Assembly (NCBI RefSeq): GCF_009829945.1
Contig: NZ_SZZT01000002.1
Location: 88,510 to 152,509, forward strand
Length of the DNA stretch: 64,000 nucleotides
Source of the DNA: Pantoea sp. SoEX
Lineage (GTDB): Bacteria; Pseudomonadota; Gammaproteobacteria; Enterobacterales; Enterobacteriaceae
Reading direction: 5' to 3'
Under the pieces are notes generated by a model that worked only from the letters and a program-made list of their open reading frames with translations, was not told the DNA's origin and did not search any database. Both the position numbers and the translations under genes were made by a program. Within the stretch, counting starts at the first letter, position 1, and every line of letters starts with the position of its first letter. Below, piece after piece: positions 1 through 13,593 of the stretch.

Positions 1-215
1 CTTGATAGCTGAAATTCCTTTTTGTTAAGAACAAAATCTGAATTTAATTTATTACCTAATGTGTCTACATATCTCCAGTAATGAAATAAATTTTTTCCAA
101 ATCCTAAACGTGATATTTTATGTAAAAACTGTTTTGGAATAATTGCATCAGTATCTATATTAGCAACATCTAATGGTGCTACAATTCCAGTATGTTGAAA
201 AAAATTATTTGACAT
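1..215 (-). CDS. leuD: 3-isopropylmalate dehydratase small subunit, N-terminal part (cut by window edge)
   Basis: Reading the minus strand from an ATG at 213-215 gives an open frame to the window edge that matches the first ~71 residues of LeuD, including the [19 protein letters not shown] stretch typical of the family. With LeuC it isomerises 2-isopropylmalate to 3-isopropylmalate in the cytoplasm. The start lies 7 bases after the leuC stop, and an AGGGA ribosome-binding site sits inside the end of leuC, so it is the last cistron of leuABCD. The C-terminal two thirds lie outside the window, so I cannot say whether the gene is intact. Confidence 0.95.
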   Translation of the reverse strand, partial: MSNNFFQHTGIVAPLDVANIDTDAIIPKQFLHKISRLGFGKNLFHYWRYVDTLGNKLNSDFVLNKKEFQLS

Positions 216-222
216 TTTGATT

Positions 223-1632
223 TTATTTCCCTATTTTTCTAAATGTTCTTATATCAATAAAACGTCCATTTATAGCAGCAGCTGCTGCCATGATAGGACT
301 AACAAGATGAGTCAATCCTCCCCAACCCTGACGACTTTCAAAATTTCTATTAGTCGTAGAAGCACAACGTTCTCCAGGATTTAACCGATCATCATTCATT
401 GCTAAACACATAGAGCATCCTGGGAGACGCCATTCAAAACCAGCTTCTAAAAAAATTTTGTCTAGACCTTCAGATTCTGCTTGTTTTTTTACTAATCCTG
501 AACCCGGAACTACCATTGCATATACTTTGGATGCAATTTTTTTACCTTTGACAACCATCGCTGCTGAACGGAGATCTTCAATTCTAGAATTGGTACATGA
601 TCCTATAAATACTTTATCTATATTTATATTTGTTAATTTTGTATTAGGTTTAAGTTTCATATAATTTAATGCTTTTTCAGCTGAATTTCGTTCAGTTATA
701 CTATTAAAGGAACAAGGATCTGGTATTAATTGATCAATAGATATTACCTGACTAGGATTAGTACCCCATGTTACTTGAGGCCCTATGTCTGAAACATTGA
801 TTTTTATCACAGAATCAAAATTAGCATCAGGATCTGATTTTAATGTATTCCAGTACTTAATTGCTTGTTCCCATTTTTCTCCGCGTGGAGAAAAATGTTT
901 ATTTTTTAAGTATCTAAAAGTTACTTCATCTGGTGCTATTAAGCCAGCTTTTGCTCCCATCTCGACTACCATATTACATAAGGTCATTCTGCTCTCCATA
1001 CTCATGTTACTAATTATTTCACCACAAAATTCTACTACATATCCCGTACCACCTCCACTGCCAAGTTTTCCTATGATAGAAAGAATAATATCTTTTGATG
1101 TTACACCATTAGAAATATTTCCTATTAATTCAATTTTCATTGTTTTAAATCTATCTTGTTTTAAAGTCTGTGTAGCTAGCACATGTTCTACTTCTGAAGT
1201 TCCTATTCCAAATGCAAGAGCTCCAAAAGCACCATGAGTTGATGTATGAGAATCACCACACACAATAGTCATGCCAGGCAAGGTTATGCCTTGTTCTGGG
1301 CCTATAACATGTACAATACCTTGAAAAGGATGATGTATATCATATAATGTAATGTTGAATTCTTTACAGTTATTTACCAGTTCTTGCATTTGAATTCGGG
1401 ATAATTCTCCTGATGCATTAATGTCTCTAGTTTTTGTAGAAACATTATGATCCATAGTAGCAATAGTTTTATAAGGCTGACGTACCTTTCTATTTTTAAT
1501 CCTAAGCCCCTGAAAAGCTTGAGGAGAAGTAACTTCATGAACTAAATGTCTATCTATATACAATAATCCTGTAGAATGATTATATTTATGAATAATATGT
1601 GCATCAAATATTTTTTGATATAACGTTTTCAT
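223..1632 (-). CDS. leuC: 3-isopropylmalate dehydratase large subunit
   Basis: The 469-residue product is full length for LeuC (E. coli 466). It forms the [4Fe-4S] isopropylmalate isomerase with LeuD, second step of leucine synthesis. Visible family signatures are [20 protein letters not shown] near residue 130, FIGSCTNSR near 345 and GCSMC near 407, which carry the cluster cysteines, and NRNFESR near 430 with the substrate-binding arginines. Just after it the usual RQGRGGRTHL reads [10 protein letters not shown], replacing two normally basic residues; these are not known catalytic residues. It begins 4 bases after leuB. An 11-bp perfect inverted repeat lies inside the coding sequence at 872-897. 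Confidence 0.98.
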   Translation of the reverse strand: MKTLYQKIFDAHIIHKYNHSTGLLYIDRHLVHEVTSPQAFQGLRIKNRKVRQPYKTIATMDHNVSTKTRDINASGELSRIQMQELVNNCKEFNITLYDIHHPFQGIVHVIGPEQGITLPGMTIVCGDSHTSTHGAFGALAFGIGTSEVEHVLATQTLKQDRFKTMKIELIGNISNGVTSKDIILSIIGKLGSGGGTGYVVEFCGEIISNMSMESRMTLCNMVVEMGAKAGLIAPDEVTFRYLKNKHFSPRGEKWEQAIKYWNTLKSDPDANFDSVIKINVSDIGPQVTWGTNPSQVISIDQLIPDPCSFNSITERNSAEKALNYMKLKPNTKLTNINIDKVFIGSCTNSRIEDLRSAAMVVKGKKIASKVYAMVVPGSGLVKKQAESEGLDKIFLEAGFEWRLPGCSMCLAMNDDRLNPGERCASTTNRNFESRQGWGGLTHLVSPIMAAAAAINGRFIDIRTFRKIGK

Positions 1633-1636
1633 TTCT

Positions 1637-4290
<2,654 letters not shown>

Positions 4291-4761
4291 TATTTTTATC
4301 CTTTTGTTTTTTGCTTGATGATACATTAATAAGAGGCAAAACCCGTGATAAGCACGGGTTTTTTATTTTAAAAAAATTAATATATTTATACTGAACAGAC
4401 TAAAATAGCCATAATTTGAATAATTATTAACGTGAATAAATCATATTGATCTTTTATAAATATAACTTGTTTGTCTTTTTTTAATTTATTTGAAAAACAT
4501 TTCCAATTTTTAAAATAAATTACAAAAGTACAAGTATAAAATTTTCATCTTCTACTATTGATATAATAAATATAAACTTTCTGCATGAAAATAATTTTAT
4601 TTTTATATGTAAAGTATAATTTTGTATTTAAAATTATCTAAAACAAAAAATTCATACCTTATATATTTATTATAATTTAGAAATTTAAATTTATTGATTA
4701 CAAACACTACAAAGAACAATTAAAAAACAAACTTAAATTTATTGAGCTTTGGGAGCAAATA
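4291..4761. other. Divergent leuA / ilvI intergenic region (leuL and leuO lost)
   Basis: In E. coli this interval holds the leuL leader peptide and the leuO regulator gene. Here 471 bases of almost pure A/T remain. I see no LeuO-like frame and no leucine-rich leader peptide on the minus strand; the short frames there encode few leucines. The region must contain divergent promoters for leuABCD and ilvIH, but TATAAT-like hexamers are too common in this composition to pick one. The only GC-containing element is the hairpin at 4338-4362. Confidence 0.7.
4338..4362 (-). promoter_or_regulatory. Possible residual leu attenuator hairpin
   Basis: A perfect 10-bp stem (AAAACCCGTG / CACGGGTTTT) with a 5-base loop lies 48 bases upstream of the leuA start. 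It is the only GC-rich element in this intergenic region. In the leuA direction the U tract is only four bases followed by GCC; in the plus direction it is followed by six T and ATTTT, but there is no plus-strand gene upstream to terminate. Position between promoter region and leuA resembles the enterobacterial leu attenuator. No leader peptide is visible, so function as an attenuator is inference. Confidence 0.45.
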
Positions 4762-6483
4762 ATGGAGATGTTGTCAGGAGCTGAAATGGTTGTGCGTTCT
4801 TTAATAGATCAGGGAATAAAAAAAATATTTGGATATCCAGGAGGAGCAGTATTGGATATTTATGATGCTTTACAAACTGTCGGTGGCATTGATCATATTT
4901 TGGTACGCCATGAACAAGGAGCAGTACATATGGCTGATGGTTTAGCACGTGCAACTGGAAAAGTAGGTGTAGTATTAGTAACTTCAGGACCAGGAGCAAC
5001 AAATGCTATAACTGGTATTGCTACAGCATATATGGATTCTGTTCCTTTAGTTATTTTATCTGGACAAGTTTCTTCTTCTTTAATTGGATATGATGCTTTT
5101 CAAGAATGTGATATGGTTGGTATTTCTCGTCCTATTGTTAAACACAGTTTTTTAGTAAAATGTACAAAAGAAATTCCAATTATTTTTAAAAAAGCCTTTT
5201 GGTTAGCATCAAGTGGTAGACCAGGACCAGTAGTAATAGATCTACCAAAAGATATATTAGATCTTAATTATAAATTCCCTTACAAATGGCCAAAATCAGT
5301 AAATATACGTTCTTATAATCCTGTTTTTAAAATAAATATAGTACAAATACAAGATGCATTGAAAAAACTTTTAAATTCCAAAAAACCAATTATTTATTCT
5401 GGAGGTGGATCAATTAATTCTGAGTGTTCAAATGAATTGTTAGAGATAGCTGAATACCTAAATCTTCCAGTAACAACTTCATTAATGGGTTTAGGTTCAT
5501 TTCCGGGGACACATAATCAATCTCTTGGAATGTTAGGTATGCATGGAACTTATGAAGCAAACATGGCCATGCATAATTCTGATTTCATTTTTGGTATTGG
5601 GGTACGTTTTGACGATCGTACCACTAACAATATAAAAAAATATTGTCCTGGAGCTACCATAATGCATATTGACATAGATCCCACTTCAATATCTAAAACT
5701 ATAATATCAGATATTTCAATTATAGGTGATATTAAACAAATTTTAAATATTATGTTAGATTTTATTAAAAAAATTAAATTTAAGAATTTTAATAAATTAC
5801 AAGAATGGTGGCAATTAATTTATTCATGGCGTAATAAACAATGCTTATCTTTTGATAAAAGAAGTAATAAAATTAAACCTCAAGCAGTAATTAAAACTAT
5901 TTTTCAGTTAACAAAAGGAAATGCTTATATAACTTCTGATGTAGGTCAACACCAAATGTTTACAGCTCTAAATTATTATTTTGATAAACCTCGTCGTTGG
6001 ATTAATTCTGGTGGACTAGGAACTATGGGTTTTGGTTTACCAGCTGCATTAGGTGTTAAAATTGCCCTTCCAAAAGAAACTGTAATTTGCATTACAGGTG
6101 ATGGTAGTATTCAAATGAATATACAAGAACTTTCTACTGCCCTGCAGTATAATTTATCAATTTTGGTTCTAAATTTAAATAATAATTTTTTAGGCATGGT
6201 AAAACAATGGCAAGATATGATTTATTCAGGAAGACATTCACAATCATATATGAAATCATTACCTAATTTTGTTGATTTAGCAAAATCATATGGTCATATT
6301 GGCATAAAAATCAAAAATTATTGCGAATTAAAGGAAAAATTATTGTTAGCATTAGATATTATTTCCAAAGGTAAATTAGTGTTTGTAGATATTAATGTTG
6401 ATGAAGAAGAACACGTATATCCTATGCAAATTCGCGGTGGTGCTATGAATGAAATGTGGTTGAACAAAACGGAGAGAACTTAA
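4762..6483 (+). CDS. ilvI: Acetolactate synthase III large (catalytic) subunit
   Basis: The 573-residue product (E. coli IlvI 574) is the thiamine-diphosphate enzyme that makes acetolactate or acetohydroxybutyrate, the first common step of valine, leucine and isoleucine synthesis. The N-terminus [18 protein letters not shown] is nearly identical to E. coli IlvI, distinguishing it from IlvB and Ilv[13 protein letters not shown] (catalytic Glu) is near residue 50, the FAD-linked middle domain follows, and the ThDP-binding [12 protein letters not shown]...NN motif is near 445. A GGGAG site 7 bases upstream supports the start. The regulatory subunit gene follows after 3 bases. Confidence 0.98.
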   Translation: MEMLSGAEMVVRSLIDQGIKKIFGYPGGAVLDIYDALQTVGGIDHILVRHEQGAVHMADGLARATGKVGVVLVTSGPGATNAITGIATAYMDSVPLVILSGQVSSSLIGYDAFQECDMVGISRPIVKHSFLVKCTKEIPIIFKKAFWLASSGRPGPVVIDLPKDILDLNYKFPYKWPKSVNIRSYNPVFKINIVQIQDALKKLLNSKKPIIYSGGGSINSECSNELLEIAEYLNLPVTTSLMGLGSFPGTHNQSLGMLGMHGTYEANMAMHNSDFIFGIGVRFDDRTTNNIKKYCPGATIMHIDIDPTSISKTIISDISIIGDIKQILNIMLDFIKKIKFKNFNKLQEWWQLIYSWRNKQCLSFDKRSNKIKPQAVIKTIFQLTKGNAYITSDVGQHQMFTALNYYFDKPRRWINSGGLGTMGFGLPAALGVKIALPKETVICITGDGSIQMNIQELSTALQYNLSILVLNLNNNFLGMVKQWQDMIYSGRHSQSYMKSLPNFVDLAKSYGHIGIKIKNYCELKEKLLLALDIISKGKLVFVDINVDEEEHVYPMQIRGGAMNEMWLNKTERT

Positions 6484-6486
6484 ATT

Positions 6487-6978
6487 ATGCGTCGTGTTTT
6501 ATCAATTTTATTGGAGAATGAGGCTGGTGCTTTATCTCGTGTAGTTGGCTTGTTTTCACAACGTGGATATAATATTGAAAGTTTAACTGTAGCTCCTACT
6601 CATGATCCTACTTTATCTCGTATGACCATTCAAACATTTGGTGATGCAAATGTATTAGAACAAATAGAAAAACAACTACACAAATTAATTGATGTTTCAC
6701 ATGTAATTGAATTAAAACAAAAAAATTGCGTAGAATGTGAAATAATGCTAGTAAAAATAAAAATAACTGGCTATGAAAAAGAAGAAATAAAAAGAACAGT
6801 AGAAATATTTCGAGGTCAAATTGTTGATGTTACTAAAATAATTTATACAGTTCAACTTGTAGGAACTACTAGCAAATTAGACTCATTTCTGAATGTTATT
6901 AAAAATATATCAGATATTATTGAAATAGTTCGTTCAGGAATTATCGGTCTATTACGTGGTAATGGTATTATTCAATAA
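6487..6978 (+). CDS. ilvH: Acetolactate synthase III small (regulatory) subunit
   Basis: The 163 residues equal the E. coli IlvH length. The N-terminal ACT domain begins [19 protein letters not shown] and continues with [18 protein letters not shown], the valine-binding and dimer region; the C-terminal domain (EIMLVKIKI onward) activates the large subunit. The start is 3 bases after the ilvI stop, with a GGAGAG site inside the end of ilvI. Retention of the regulatory subunit suggests that valine control of the pathway may survive, although I cannot test that. Confidence 0.98.
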   Translation: MRRVLSILLENEAGALSRVVGLFSQRGYNIESLTVAPTHDPTLSRMTIQTFGDANVLEQIEKQLHKLIDVSHVIELKQKNCVECEIMLVKIKITGYEKEEIKRTVEIFRGQIVDVTKIIYTVQLVGTTSKLDSFLNVIKNISDIIEIVRSGIIGLLRGNGIIQ

Positions 6979-7192
6979 TACATTTTTTGTTTATGTATAA
7001 TATCTAATTATCTAACAAAATATTTTTATTAAATTTTGAAACTATTTTGATTTTCTGATATATAATGATTTTTAGTAAATTAGTTTTCAAAATATAGTAA
7101 GTGATTATTTTAACTTATTTATTTGAAATATATTATATCTATAAAAAATAATTTTTTAACACTTTAATTTATTTAAATAATTTACCTATAAT

Positions 7193-8128
7193 ATGAAAAA
7201 ATTTGAGCACAATGCTGTAATGTTATCTGAAGCCGTTAATAACTTAAATATTAAAAAAAATGGTATTTATATAGATGGAACTTTTGGTAGAGGAGGACAT
7301 TCAAGATTTATTCTTTCAAAACTTGGAAATAACGGACAATTGATTGCTATAGATAGAGATCCCCAAGCTATTGTAGAAGGTATGAACATAAAAGATTCAC
7401 GCTTTACAATCATGAAAAAAAAATTTTCTGAATTAGAAGAATATATATTTAAGCTTGATTTATTAGGTAAAATTAGTGGTATTTTATTAGATCTTGGAGT
7501 TTCTTCTCCTCAGTTAGATGATTTTAATCGCGGATTTTCTTTTAGAAATGATGGACCATTAGATATGCGTATGGACCCAAATTCTAATATATCTGCAAAA
7601 GATTGGTTATTAAATGCAAACGCAAAGGAAATTGCTTTTGTGTTAGAAAAATATGGGGAAGAAAGATATGCAAAAAGAATAGCTCATGAAATAGTAAAAA
7701 GAAATAATAAGTTGCCAATAACCAGAACTAAGGAACTAGCTGAAATTATTGCATGTGCTATACCAGTGAAAGATAAATTTAAACACCCTGCTACACGTAG
7801 TTTTCAAGCCATACGTATATGGATTAATGAAGAACTAGAAGAACTCAAAACTATACTAGTAAGTTCAATTAAATTGTTATCTATTAAAGGACGTTTATGT
7901 ATTATTAGTTTTCACTCATTAGAAGATAGAATAGTTAAACGTTTCATAAGAGATTTTAGTAAACCTGCACCAGTACCTTATGGTTTACCAATTACAGAGA
8001 AACAAATCATGGAGTTTAATAATATTAAACTAAGGTCATTAGGTAAATTATTCCCAAGCCATTTAGAACTAAAAAATAATTATAGATCACGTAGTGCTAT
8101 ATTACGTATAGCTGAAAAAATAAGCTAA
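7193..8128 (+). CDS. rsmH: 16S rRNA (cytosine-1402 N4) methyltransferase
   Basis: The 311-residue product (E. coli 313, formerly MraW) methylates C1402 in the ribosomal P site with S-adenosylmethionine. The SAM-binding region [12 protein letters not shown] is near residue 27, AIDRDPQA near 55, [12 protein letters not shown] near 100 and the conserved [14 protein letters not shown] near 240. It heads the remnant dcw cluster; cra and mraZ, which precede it in E. coli, are absent, and the 214 bases upstream hold no gene. No strong Shine-Dalgarno is seen before the ATG. Confidence 0.97.
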   Translation: MKKFEHNAVMLSEAVNNLNIKKNGIYIDGTFGRGGHSRFILSKLGNNGQLIAIDRDPQAIVEGMNIKDSRFTIMKKKFSELEEYIFKLDLLGKISGILLDLGVSSPQLDDFNRGFSFRNDGPLDMRMDPNSNISAKDWLLNANAKEIAFVLEKYGEERYAKRIAHEIVKRNNKLPITRTKELAEIIACAIPVKDKFKHPATRSFQAIRIWINEELEELKTILVSSIKLLSIKGRLCIISFHSLEDRIVKRFIRDFSKPAPVPYGLPITEKQIMEFNNIKLRSLGKLFPSHLELKNNYRSRSAILRIAEKIS

Positions 8129-8259
8129 CATATATTTTATAATACTTAAACTATTTTTTAATTAAAAAAATCAATTAATATAATTTTAAAAAAATATTGA
8201 GTAAAATTAATTTTTATTATTGTTCTTATTAGAATTTGTCTTAATAAAAGAGAAAATTA

Positions 8260-9750
8260 GTGAAAAAAGTTAAAAATCTCAATTATTTGATCAATCAATG
8301 GATTTCACATGTGCCAACATGTTTTTTTAATGAAATACGATTAGATAGTCGTACAGTAAAAAAAGGTGATTTATTCATAGCAGTTTTAGGACATTATACA
8401 GATGGAAGGAATTTCATTCAAGAAGCAATTTATAATGGCGCTGTTGCTGTATTAGCTGAAGCAGGCAATAATGTTTCTAATGGTAAAATTATCTATATAA
8501 ATGGAGTTCCTATTATTTATTTATCAGAACTTAACAAAAAATTATCAACTTTAGGTAAAATTTATTACAGAAATCCAGGTCAAAAACAAAAAATTATTGG
8601 CGTAACTGGAACTAATGGCAAAACTACCGTAACACATTTGATAGCACAATGGATACAGTTACTTGGTGAAAAAAGTGCAGTAATGGGAACTATGGGATAT
8701 GGATTAATTAGAAATTTAAAAAAAACAAATAATACAACAGAATCTGCTATAAATATACAAAAATTATTATATATATTAAATAAACAAAATATACACCTTA
8801 CAGCAATGGAAATTTCTTCACATGCATTAATGCAACATCGTGTAGCAGATATAGTTTTTTCAGCGGGTATATTCACAAATTTAACTCATGATCACCTGGA
8901 TTATCATCAAAACATAAGCAATTATGTTGCAGCTAAAAAATTATTTTTCTTAAAACATAAAATAAACCAAATGATAATAAATGCAGATGATAAAATAGGT
9001 TACGAATGGTTGTTTGATTTTCCTAACTCAATTGCAGTAAGTATATATAAAAATCGCTCTATAAATATTAATAAACGTTGGATTAAAGCTAATTCAATAA
9101 AATTCCAAAAAAATGTATTCAGTATTGATTTTGATTCAAGCTGGGGTCCTGGTAAAATTAATAGTTTATTGATTGGTAATTTTAATATTGTTAATTTATT
9201 GCTAGCTTTAGCAACTATGCTTTCTCTTAATTATCCATTAGATCTTTTACTAGAAGTAGCATATAAATTAAAACCTATAAAAGGTCGTATGGAAATATTT
9301 TTAAATATTAATAAACCAAAAGTAATAATAGATTATGCTCATACTCCTGAAGCATTAAAACAGGCTTTAATATCATCTCGTATATATTGTAAGGGAAAAC
9401 TTTGGTGTTTATTTGGCTGTGGTGGTGATCGTGATAAAAGTAAGAGACCTATCATGGCTTCAATAGCTGAGAAATTTGCAGATATTATTATTGTTACTGA
9501 AGATAATCCACGTAAAGAAGATCAAAACGAAATAAATCAAGATATTATAAATGGTTTTAAAGATCTATCTAGTGTTCATATAATAAGAGATAGATCAAAA
9601 GCAATTATTGAATCAATTACAAAAGCTAAAAATGATGATTTAATTTTAATTGCAGGAAAAGGACATGAAGAATATCAAATTATAGGTGATAACTACTTTA
9701 AATATTCCGATCATAAAATCGTCCAGTCGTTATTGAATAATATACAATGA
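8260..9750 (+). CDS. murE: UDP-MurNAc-L-Ala-D-Glu:meso-diaminopimelate ligase
   Basis: The 496-residue ligase (E. coli 495) adds meso-diaminopimelate to the peptidoglycan precursor in the cytoplasm. GVTGTNGKTTVTHL near residue 110 is the ATP-binding loop, and TEDNPRKED near 410 carries the DNPR motif that selects diaminopimelate over lysine. The start is GTG at 8260, which aligns with the E. coli N-terminus. The 131 bases between rsmH and murE are where ftsL and ftsI stand in E. coli; both are gone. Its end overlaps murF by 4 bases. Confidence 0.97.
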   Translation: MKKVKNLNYLINQWISHVPTCFFNEIRLDSRTVKKGDLFIAVLGHYTDGRNFIQEAIYNGAVAVLAEAGNNVSNGKIIYINGVPIIYLSELNKKLSTLGKIYYRNPGQKQKIIGVTGTNGKTTVTHLIAQWIQLLGEKSAVMGTMGYGLIRNLKKTNNTTESAINIQKLLYILNKQNIHLTAMEISSHALMQHRVADIVFSAGIFTNLTHDHLDYHQNISNYVAAKKLFFLKHKINQMIINADDKIGYEWLFDFPNSIAVSIYKNRSININKRWIKANSIKFQKNVFSIDFDSSWGPGKINSLLIGNFNIVNLLLALATMLSLNYPLDLLLEVAYKLKPIKGRMEIFLNINKPKVIIDYAHTPEALKQALISSRIYCKGKLWCLFGCGGDRDKSKRPIMASIAEKFADIIIVTEDNPRKEDQNEINQDIINGFKDLSSVHIIRDRSKAIIESITKAKNDDLILIAGKGHEEYQIIGDNYFKYSDHKIVQSLLNNIQ

Positions 9751-11105
9751 TCTCATTATATTTAAGTAAATTAGCAGAAATTACCAACGGTAAACTTTAT
9801 GGAAATGATATCTTATTTAAGAATATCTCCACAAATACCAAATTAATAAAACCAGGAAATTTATTTATTGCTATTGTTGGTAAACAATTTGATGCACATA
9901 ATTTTGCTAATGATGCAATTATAAATGGTGCTCATGCTTTATTAGTAAATAAATATTTACCTATATCTGTACCACAAGTAGTCGTTAAGGATACTAGTTT
10001 GTCATTTGGAATATTATCCTTTTGGGTACGCAAACAGGTAAAAACACGTATTTCTGCATTAACAGGATCTTCAGGTAAAACATCTGTTAGAGAAATGACT
10101 GCTGCTATTTTGAATCAATGCGGAAAAACCTTATGTAATAGAGGTAATCTGAATAATGAATTCGGAGTACCTATGACATTAATGCGTCTTACAAATGAAC
10201 ATAAATATGCAGTAATCGAACTTGGAGCATCTCATCTTGGTGAAATACATTATACAGCTAAACTAGTAGAACCAGAAAGTGTATTAATAAATAACATTAC
10301 ATTAGCACATCTTGAAGGTTTTGGATCATTAAATAATATTGCAAAAGCAAAAGGTGAAATTTTTTATAATTTACCTAGTCATGGAGTTGCTATCATCAAT
10401 GATGATAGCAATGATTGGTTAAATTGGAAAAAATACTTAATTAGAAAAAAGGTATGGAAATTTTCTTTAAAAAATAAAGATAGTGATTTTTTTGCTTACG
10501 ATATTTTTATTAAAAATAATAACACTAATTTTATTGTTAAAACACCTTATGGCACAGTAGAGTTAAATATTCCATTAATAGGAAGACATAATGTTTATAA
10601 TGCATTAGCGGCTACTGCATTATCTCTTTCTTTAGGAGCTTCACTAAAATCTGTTAGCAATGGTCTTAAAACATTTAAACCAATTCCAGGTAGATTATTT
10701 CCTATCTATTTATCTAAATATCAAATATTATTGGATGACAGCTACAATGCTAATATAGGTTCAATGCAAGCTGCAATAGAATTATTATCATCAATGCCAG
10801 GTTATCGCGTAATGGTAGTAGGTGATTTATCAGAATTAGGGAAAGATAGCAATCAACTTCATAGTTCATTAGGTATATATGCTATTAATATGTCAATAGA
10901 TCTTATAATAAGTATAGGAAATATTAGTCATCTAATAAGTGAACATAGTCCAGTAGGTGAACATTATAAAAATAAAACATCACTAATTAAACGCTTAAAG
11001 TTCTTGTTATATAAACATACTAAAATCACTATTTTAATTAAAGGATCACGACATGCTAAAATGGAACTAGTAGTAAAAGGGTTATTAGAGGAAAAATTAT
11101 GCTAG
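9747..11105 (+). CDS. murF: UDP-MurNAc-tripeptide:D-Ala-D-Ala ligase
   Basis: The 452 residues equal the E. coli MurF length. It attaches D-alanyl-D-alanine to complete the UDP-MurNAc-pentapeptide. [12 protein letters not shown] near residue 107 is the P-loop, [10 protein letters not shown] near 158 and [11 protein letters not shown] near 330 are family motifs. The ATG overlaps the murE stop (ATGA) and the end overlaps mraY by 7 bases, so translation of these genes is probably coupled. Confidence 0.97.
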   Translation: MISLYLSKLAEITNGKLYGNDILFKNISTNTKLIKPGNLFIAIVGKQFDAHNFANDAIINGAHALLVNKYLPISVPQVVVKDTSLSFGILSFWVRKQVKTRISALTGSSGKTSVREMTAAILNQCGKTLCNRGNLNNEFGVPMTLMRLTNEHKYAVIELGASHLGEIHYTAKLVEPESVLINNITLAHLEGFGSLNNIAKAKGEIFYNLPSHGVAIINDDSNDWLNWKKYLIRKKVWKFSLKNKDSDFFAYDIFIKNNNTNFIVKTPYGTVELNIPLIGRHNVYNALAATALSLSLGASLKSVSNGLKTFKPIPGRLFPIYLSKYQILLDDSYNANIGSMQAAIELLSSMPGYRVMVVGDLSELGKDSNQLHSSLGIYAINMSIDLIISIGNISHLISEHSPVGEHYKNKTSLIKRLKFLLYKHTKITILIKGSRHAKMELVVKGLLEEKLC

Positions 11106-12184
11106 TTTTTTTATTTGATTATTTAGATGGATTTTACTCTTATTTTAATATAATTTCAAATTTAATATTTCGTGTTATTGGTAGCCTATTAACATCTTTG
11201 TATATTTCATTATATATGGGACCTTATTTTATTTGCTGGTTGAAAAGGTTGCAAATAAATCAAATAGTGCGTAATGATGGTCCTAAATCTCATCTAAGTA
11301 AACGTAGTACTCCTACTATGGGTGGTTTAATAATAATTATATCAGTTTTAGTTTCAACTTTAATATGGTCATGTTTATCTAATGTTTATATGTGGTATGT
11401 AATAACAGTATTTATTGGATTTGGTATAATTGGTTTTATAGATGATTACCGAAAAGTTATTTATAAAAGTTCAAAAGGTTTAACAGCTAAATGGAAATAT
11501 TTATGGATGTCTGTTATTTCTATTATCATATCATTGTTATATTTTTTTAGTACCAATAATATTTCAACACAGCTGGTAATTCCATTTTTAAAAGATTTTA
11601 CATTACATATAGGATTATTATCTATTATATTATCATATATTGTTATAGTAGGAACGGGAAATGCAGTGAACCTAACTGATGGTCTAGATGGATTAGCTAT
11701 TGTTCCTATAATATTTGTAGCTACAGGATTTATCATAGTGTCTTGGTTAACTAGTAATACAGTTTTTTCTGAATATTTTCATATACCTTATATAATGCAC
11801 GCTAAAGAATTAGTCATATTTTGTGCTTCTATTGTAGGTGCAGGAATTGGTTTCTTATGTTTTAATATTTATCCTGCAAAAATTTTTATGGGAGATGTTG
11901 GTTCATTAGCATTAGGTGGAGCATTAGGAACTGTTGCTGTATTATTGCGTCAAGAACTATTATTATTAATAATGGGTGGAATATTTGTAATTGAAGCTTG
12001 TTCAGTTATGTTACAAGTAAGTTCATTTAAATTATTTCGTTGTAGAATTTTTTTAATGGCTCCTATTCACCATCATTACGAATTAAAAGGGTGGTCTGAA
12101 CCTCGTATAATCTTATTTTTTTGGGTTATTTCTTTTATATTTGTATTATTAGGATTATTTTCATTACATATTCGGTGCTTATGA
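11099..12184 (+). CDS. mraY: Phospho-MurNAc-pentapeptide translocase (lipid I synthase)
   Basis: This 361-residue integral membrane enzyme (E. coli 360) transfers phospho-MurNAc-pentapeptide to undecaprenyl phosphate. About ten hydrophobic segments are visible. The acidic DDYRK motif near residue 115, [10 protein letters not shown] near 196 and the [13 protein letters not shown] histidine motif near 320 are all intact. It overlaps murF upstream and murD downstream (ATGA). Its lipid carrier would come from uppS in this same window. Confidence 0.98.
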   Translation: MLVFLFDYLDGFYSYFNIISNLIFRVIGSLLTSLYISLYMGPYFICWLKRLQINQIVRNDGPKSHLSKRSTPTMGGLIIIISVLVSTLIWSCLSNVYMWYVITVFIGFGIIGFIDDYRKVIYKSSKGLTAKWKYLWMSVISIIISLLYFFSTNNISTQLVIPFLKDFTLHIGLLSIILSYIVIVGTGNAVNLTDGLDGLAIVPIIFVATGFIIVSWLTSNTVFSEYFHIPYIMHAKELVIFCASIVGAGIGFLCFNIYPAKIFMGDVGSLALGGALGTVAVLLRQELLLLIMGGIFVIEACSVMLQVSSFKLFRCRIFLMAPIHHHYELKGWSEPRIILFFWVISFIFVLLGLFSLHIRCL

Positions 12185-13509
12185 TTGAATACAAAGGTAA
12201 AGAAATTATTATAATTGGCTCAGGTATGACCGGATTATCATGTATTGATTTTTTTTTAAAAAAAGGCGTAAATCCTATTCTTATTGATACTCGTTTGTTC
12301 CCTCCTAGTATAAAAAGTATACCTAAAGGTATTAAATGTTATTTTGGTGGTTTTCATGTTGACCATTTATTAAAAGCTGATCTAATAGTTGTAAGTCCAG
12401 GAATAAGTTTAAATAATCCAGCATTGCAAATAGCAGCTAATAAAGGAATAGAAATTGTTGGTGATGTAGAATTATTTTGTCGAGAATTAAATGTTCCTAT
12501 AATAGCAATTACGGGATCAAACGGTAAAAGTACCGTTACTAATTTAATAAAGGAGATGGCACAAACAGCTGGTTATAAAGTGGTTGTGGGTGGTAATATT
12601 GGAATACCTGTATTGAATTTGTTAAAAATTCCATTACAACAATTATATATTTTAGAACTATCTAGTTTTCAATTAGAAATTACTTATAGTTTAAGAGCTA
12701 ATGTTGCTACAGTATTAAATGTATCTGAAGATCATTTAAATCGTTATCCATTAGGTATCGATCAATATCGTGCTGTAAAAATGCGTATATATAAAAACGC
12801 TCTAATTTGCGTAATTAATAAAGATGAAAAACTAACTATTCCTAAATTTAGTTTCAATCAAAAATATATCAGTTTTGGAATTAATCAGGGTGATTATCAT
12901 CTTATTAATAAAAATGGCAAGTTTTGGATAAATAGTATATATCATGATCAAATATTCAATACAGAAGAAATGAAAATCATCGGCCAACATAATTATATAA
13001 ATGCAATGTCAGCTTTAGCTTTAGCTGAAGCTATAGGATTACCATATCTTTCTAGTTTATCAGCATTAGTATCATTTACAGGATTAAAACATCGTTTACA
13101 AATAGTATGTGAACATAATGGAGTAAAATGGATAAATGATTCTAAAGCAACTAATATTAAAAGTACTGAATCTGCATTGTGTAGTATTTCTTCAGAAGGT
13201 ACATTATGGTTATTATTAGGTGGAGATAGTAAAGGTGCAGATTTTTCTTCTTTAATAAATCTTATAATAGTTAAAAAAATTAAAATTTTTTGCTTCGGCA
13301 AAGATGGCGATAAAATAGCTGATTTGTGTCCAAACATTTCAATACGTACTAAAACTATGCAAGAAGCAATAAAGCAAATATCTCTTTCAGTTAGACCTAA
13401 TGATATAGTTCTTTTATCTCCTGCATGTGCTAGTTTTGATCAATTTAATAATTTTGAACATAGAGGTAATACTTTTATTAAAATAGTAAAAAAAATAATT
13501 CATTATTGA
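12181..13509 (+). CDS. murD: UDP-MurNAc-L-alanine:D-glutamate ligase
   Basis: I start the gene at ATG 12181, which overlaps the mraY stop by 4 bases, rather than at an in-frame ATG 20 codons earlier; the chosen start gives 442 residues (E. coli 438) and aligns with the family N-terminus ([18 protein letters not shown]). [14 protein letters not shown] near residue 108 is the ATP loop, ELSSFQLE near 160, and WINDSKATN near 317 binds substrate. It adds D-glutamate to UDP-MurNAc-L-Ala. ftsW, which follows in E. coli, is missing from the 84 bases before murG. Confidence 0.97.
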   Translation: MIEYKGKEIIIIGSGMTGLSCIDFFLKKGVNPILIDTRLFPPSIKSIPKGIKCYFGGFHVDHLLKADLIVVSPGISLNNPALQIAANKGIEIVGDVELFCRELNVPIIAITGSNGKSTVTNLIKEMAQTAGYKVVVGGNIGIPVLNLLKIPLQQLYILELSSFQLEITYSLRANVATVLNVSEDHLNRYPLGIDQYRAVKMRIYKNALICVINKDEKLTIPKFSFNQKYISFGINQGDYHLINKNGKFWINSIYHDQIFNTEEMKIIGQHNYINAMSALALAEAIGLPYLSSLSALVSFTGLKHRLQIVCEHNGVKWINDSKATNIKSTESALCSISSEGTLWLLLGGDSKGADFSSLINLIIVKKIKIFCFGKDGDKIADLCPNISIRTKTMQEAIKQISLSVRPNDIVLLSPACASFDQFNNFEHRGNTFIKIVKKIIHY

Positions 13510-13593
13510 AATAATATTAGCTATACAATAGATAAAGATTTTAGTTATATATTCTAGATATGTGGTGAAATAAATAATCGTTTGAGGTTATAA

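Noticed and set aside
785..1237. 150-codon plus-strand frame inside leuC
   Set aside because: Antisense shadow of leuC with no recognisable protein features.
4558..4675. TATAAT-like promoter boxes upstream of ilvI
   Set aside because: TATAAT matches are frequent by composition alone and no properly spaced -35 element is seen, so I did not call promoters anywhere in the window.
4739..5002. Minus-strand frame rich in leucine opposite the ilvI start, resembling a leader peptide
   Set aside because: It is an antisense shadow of the conserved ilvI coding region and ends in the wrong place to lead leuA.
12121..12180. Upstream in-frame extension of murD
   Set aside because: It overlaps the end of mraY by more than 60 bases and has no family similarity; ATG 12181 has the usual ATGA overlap.
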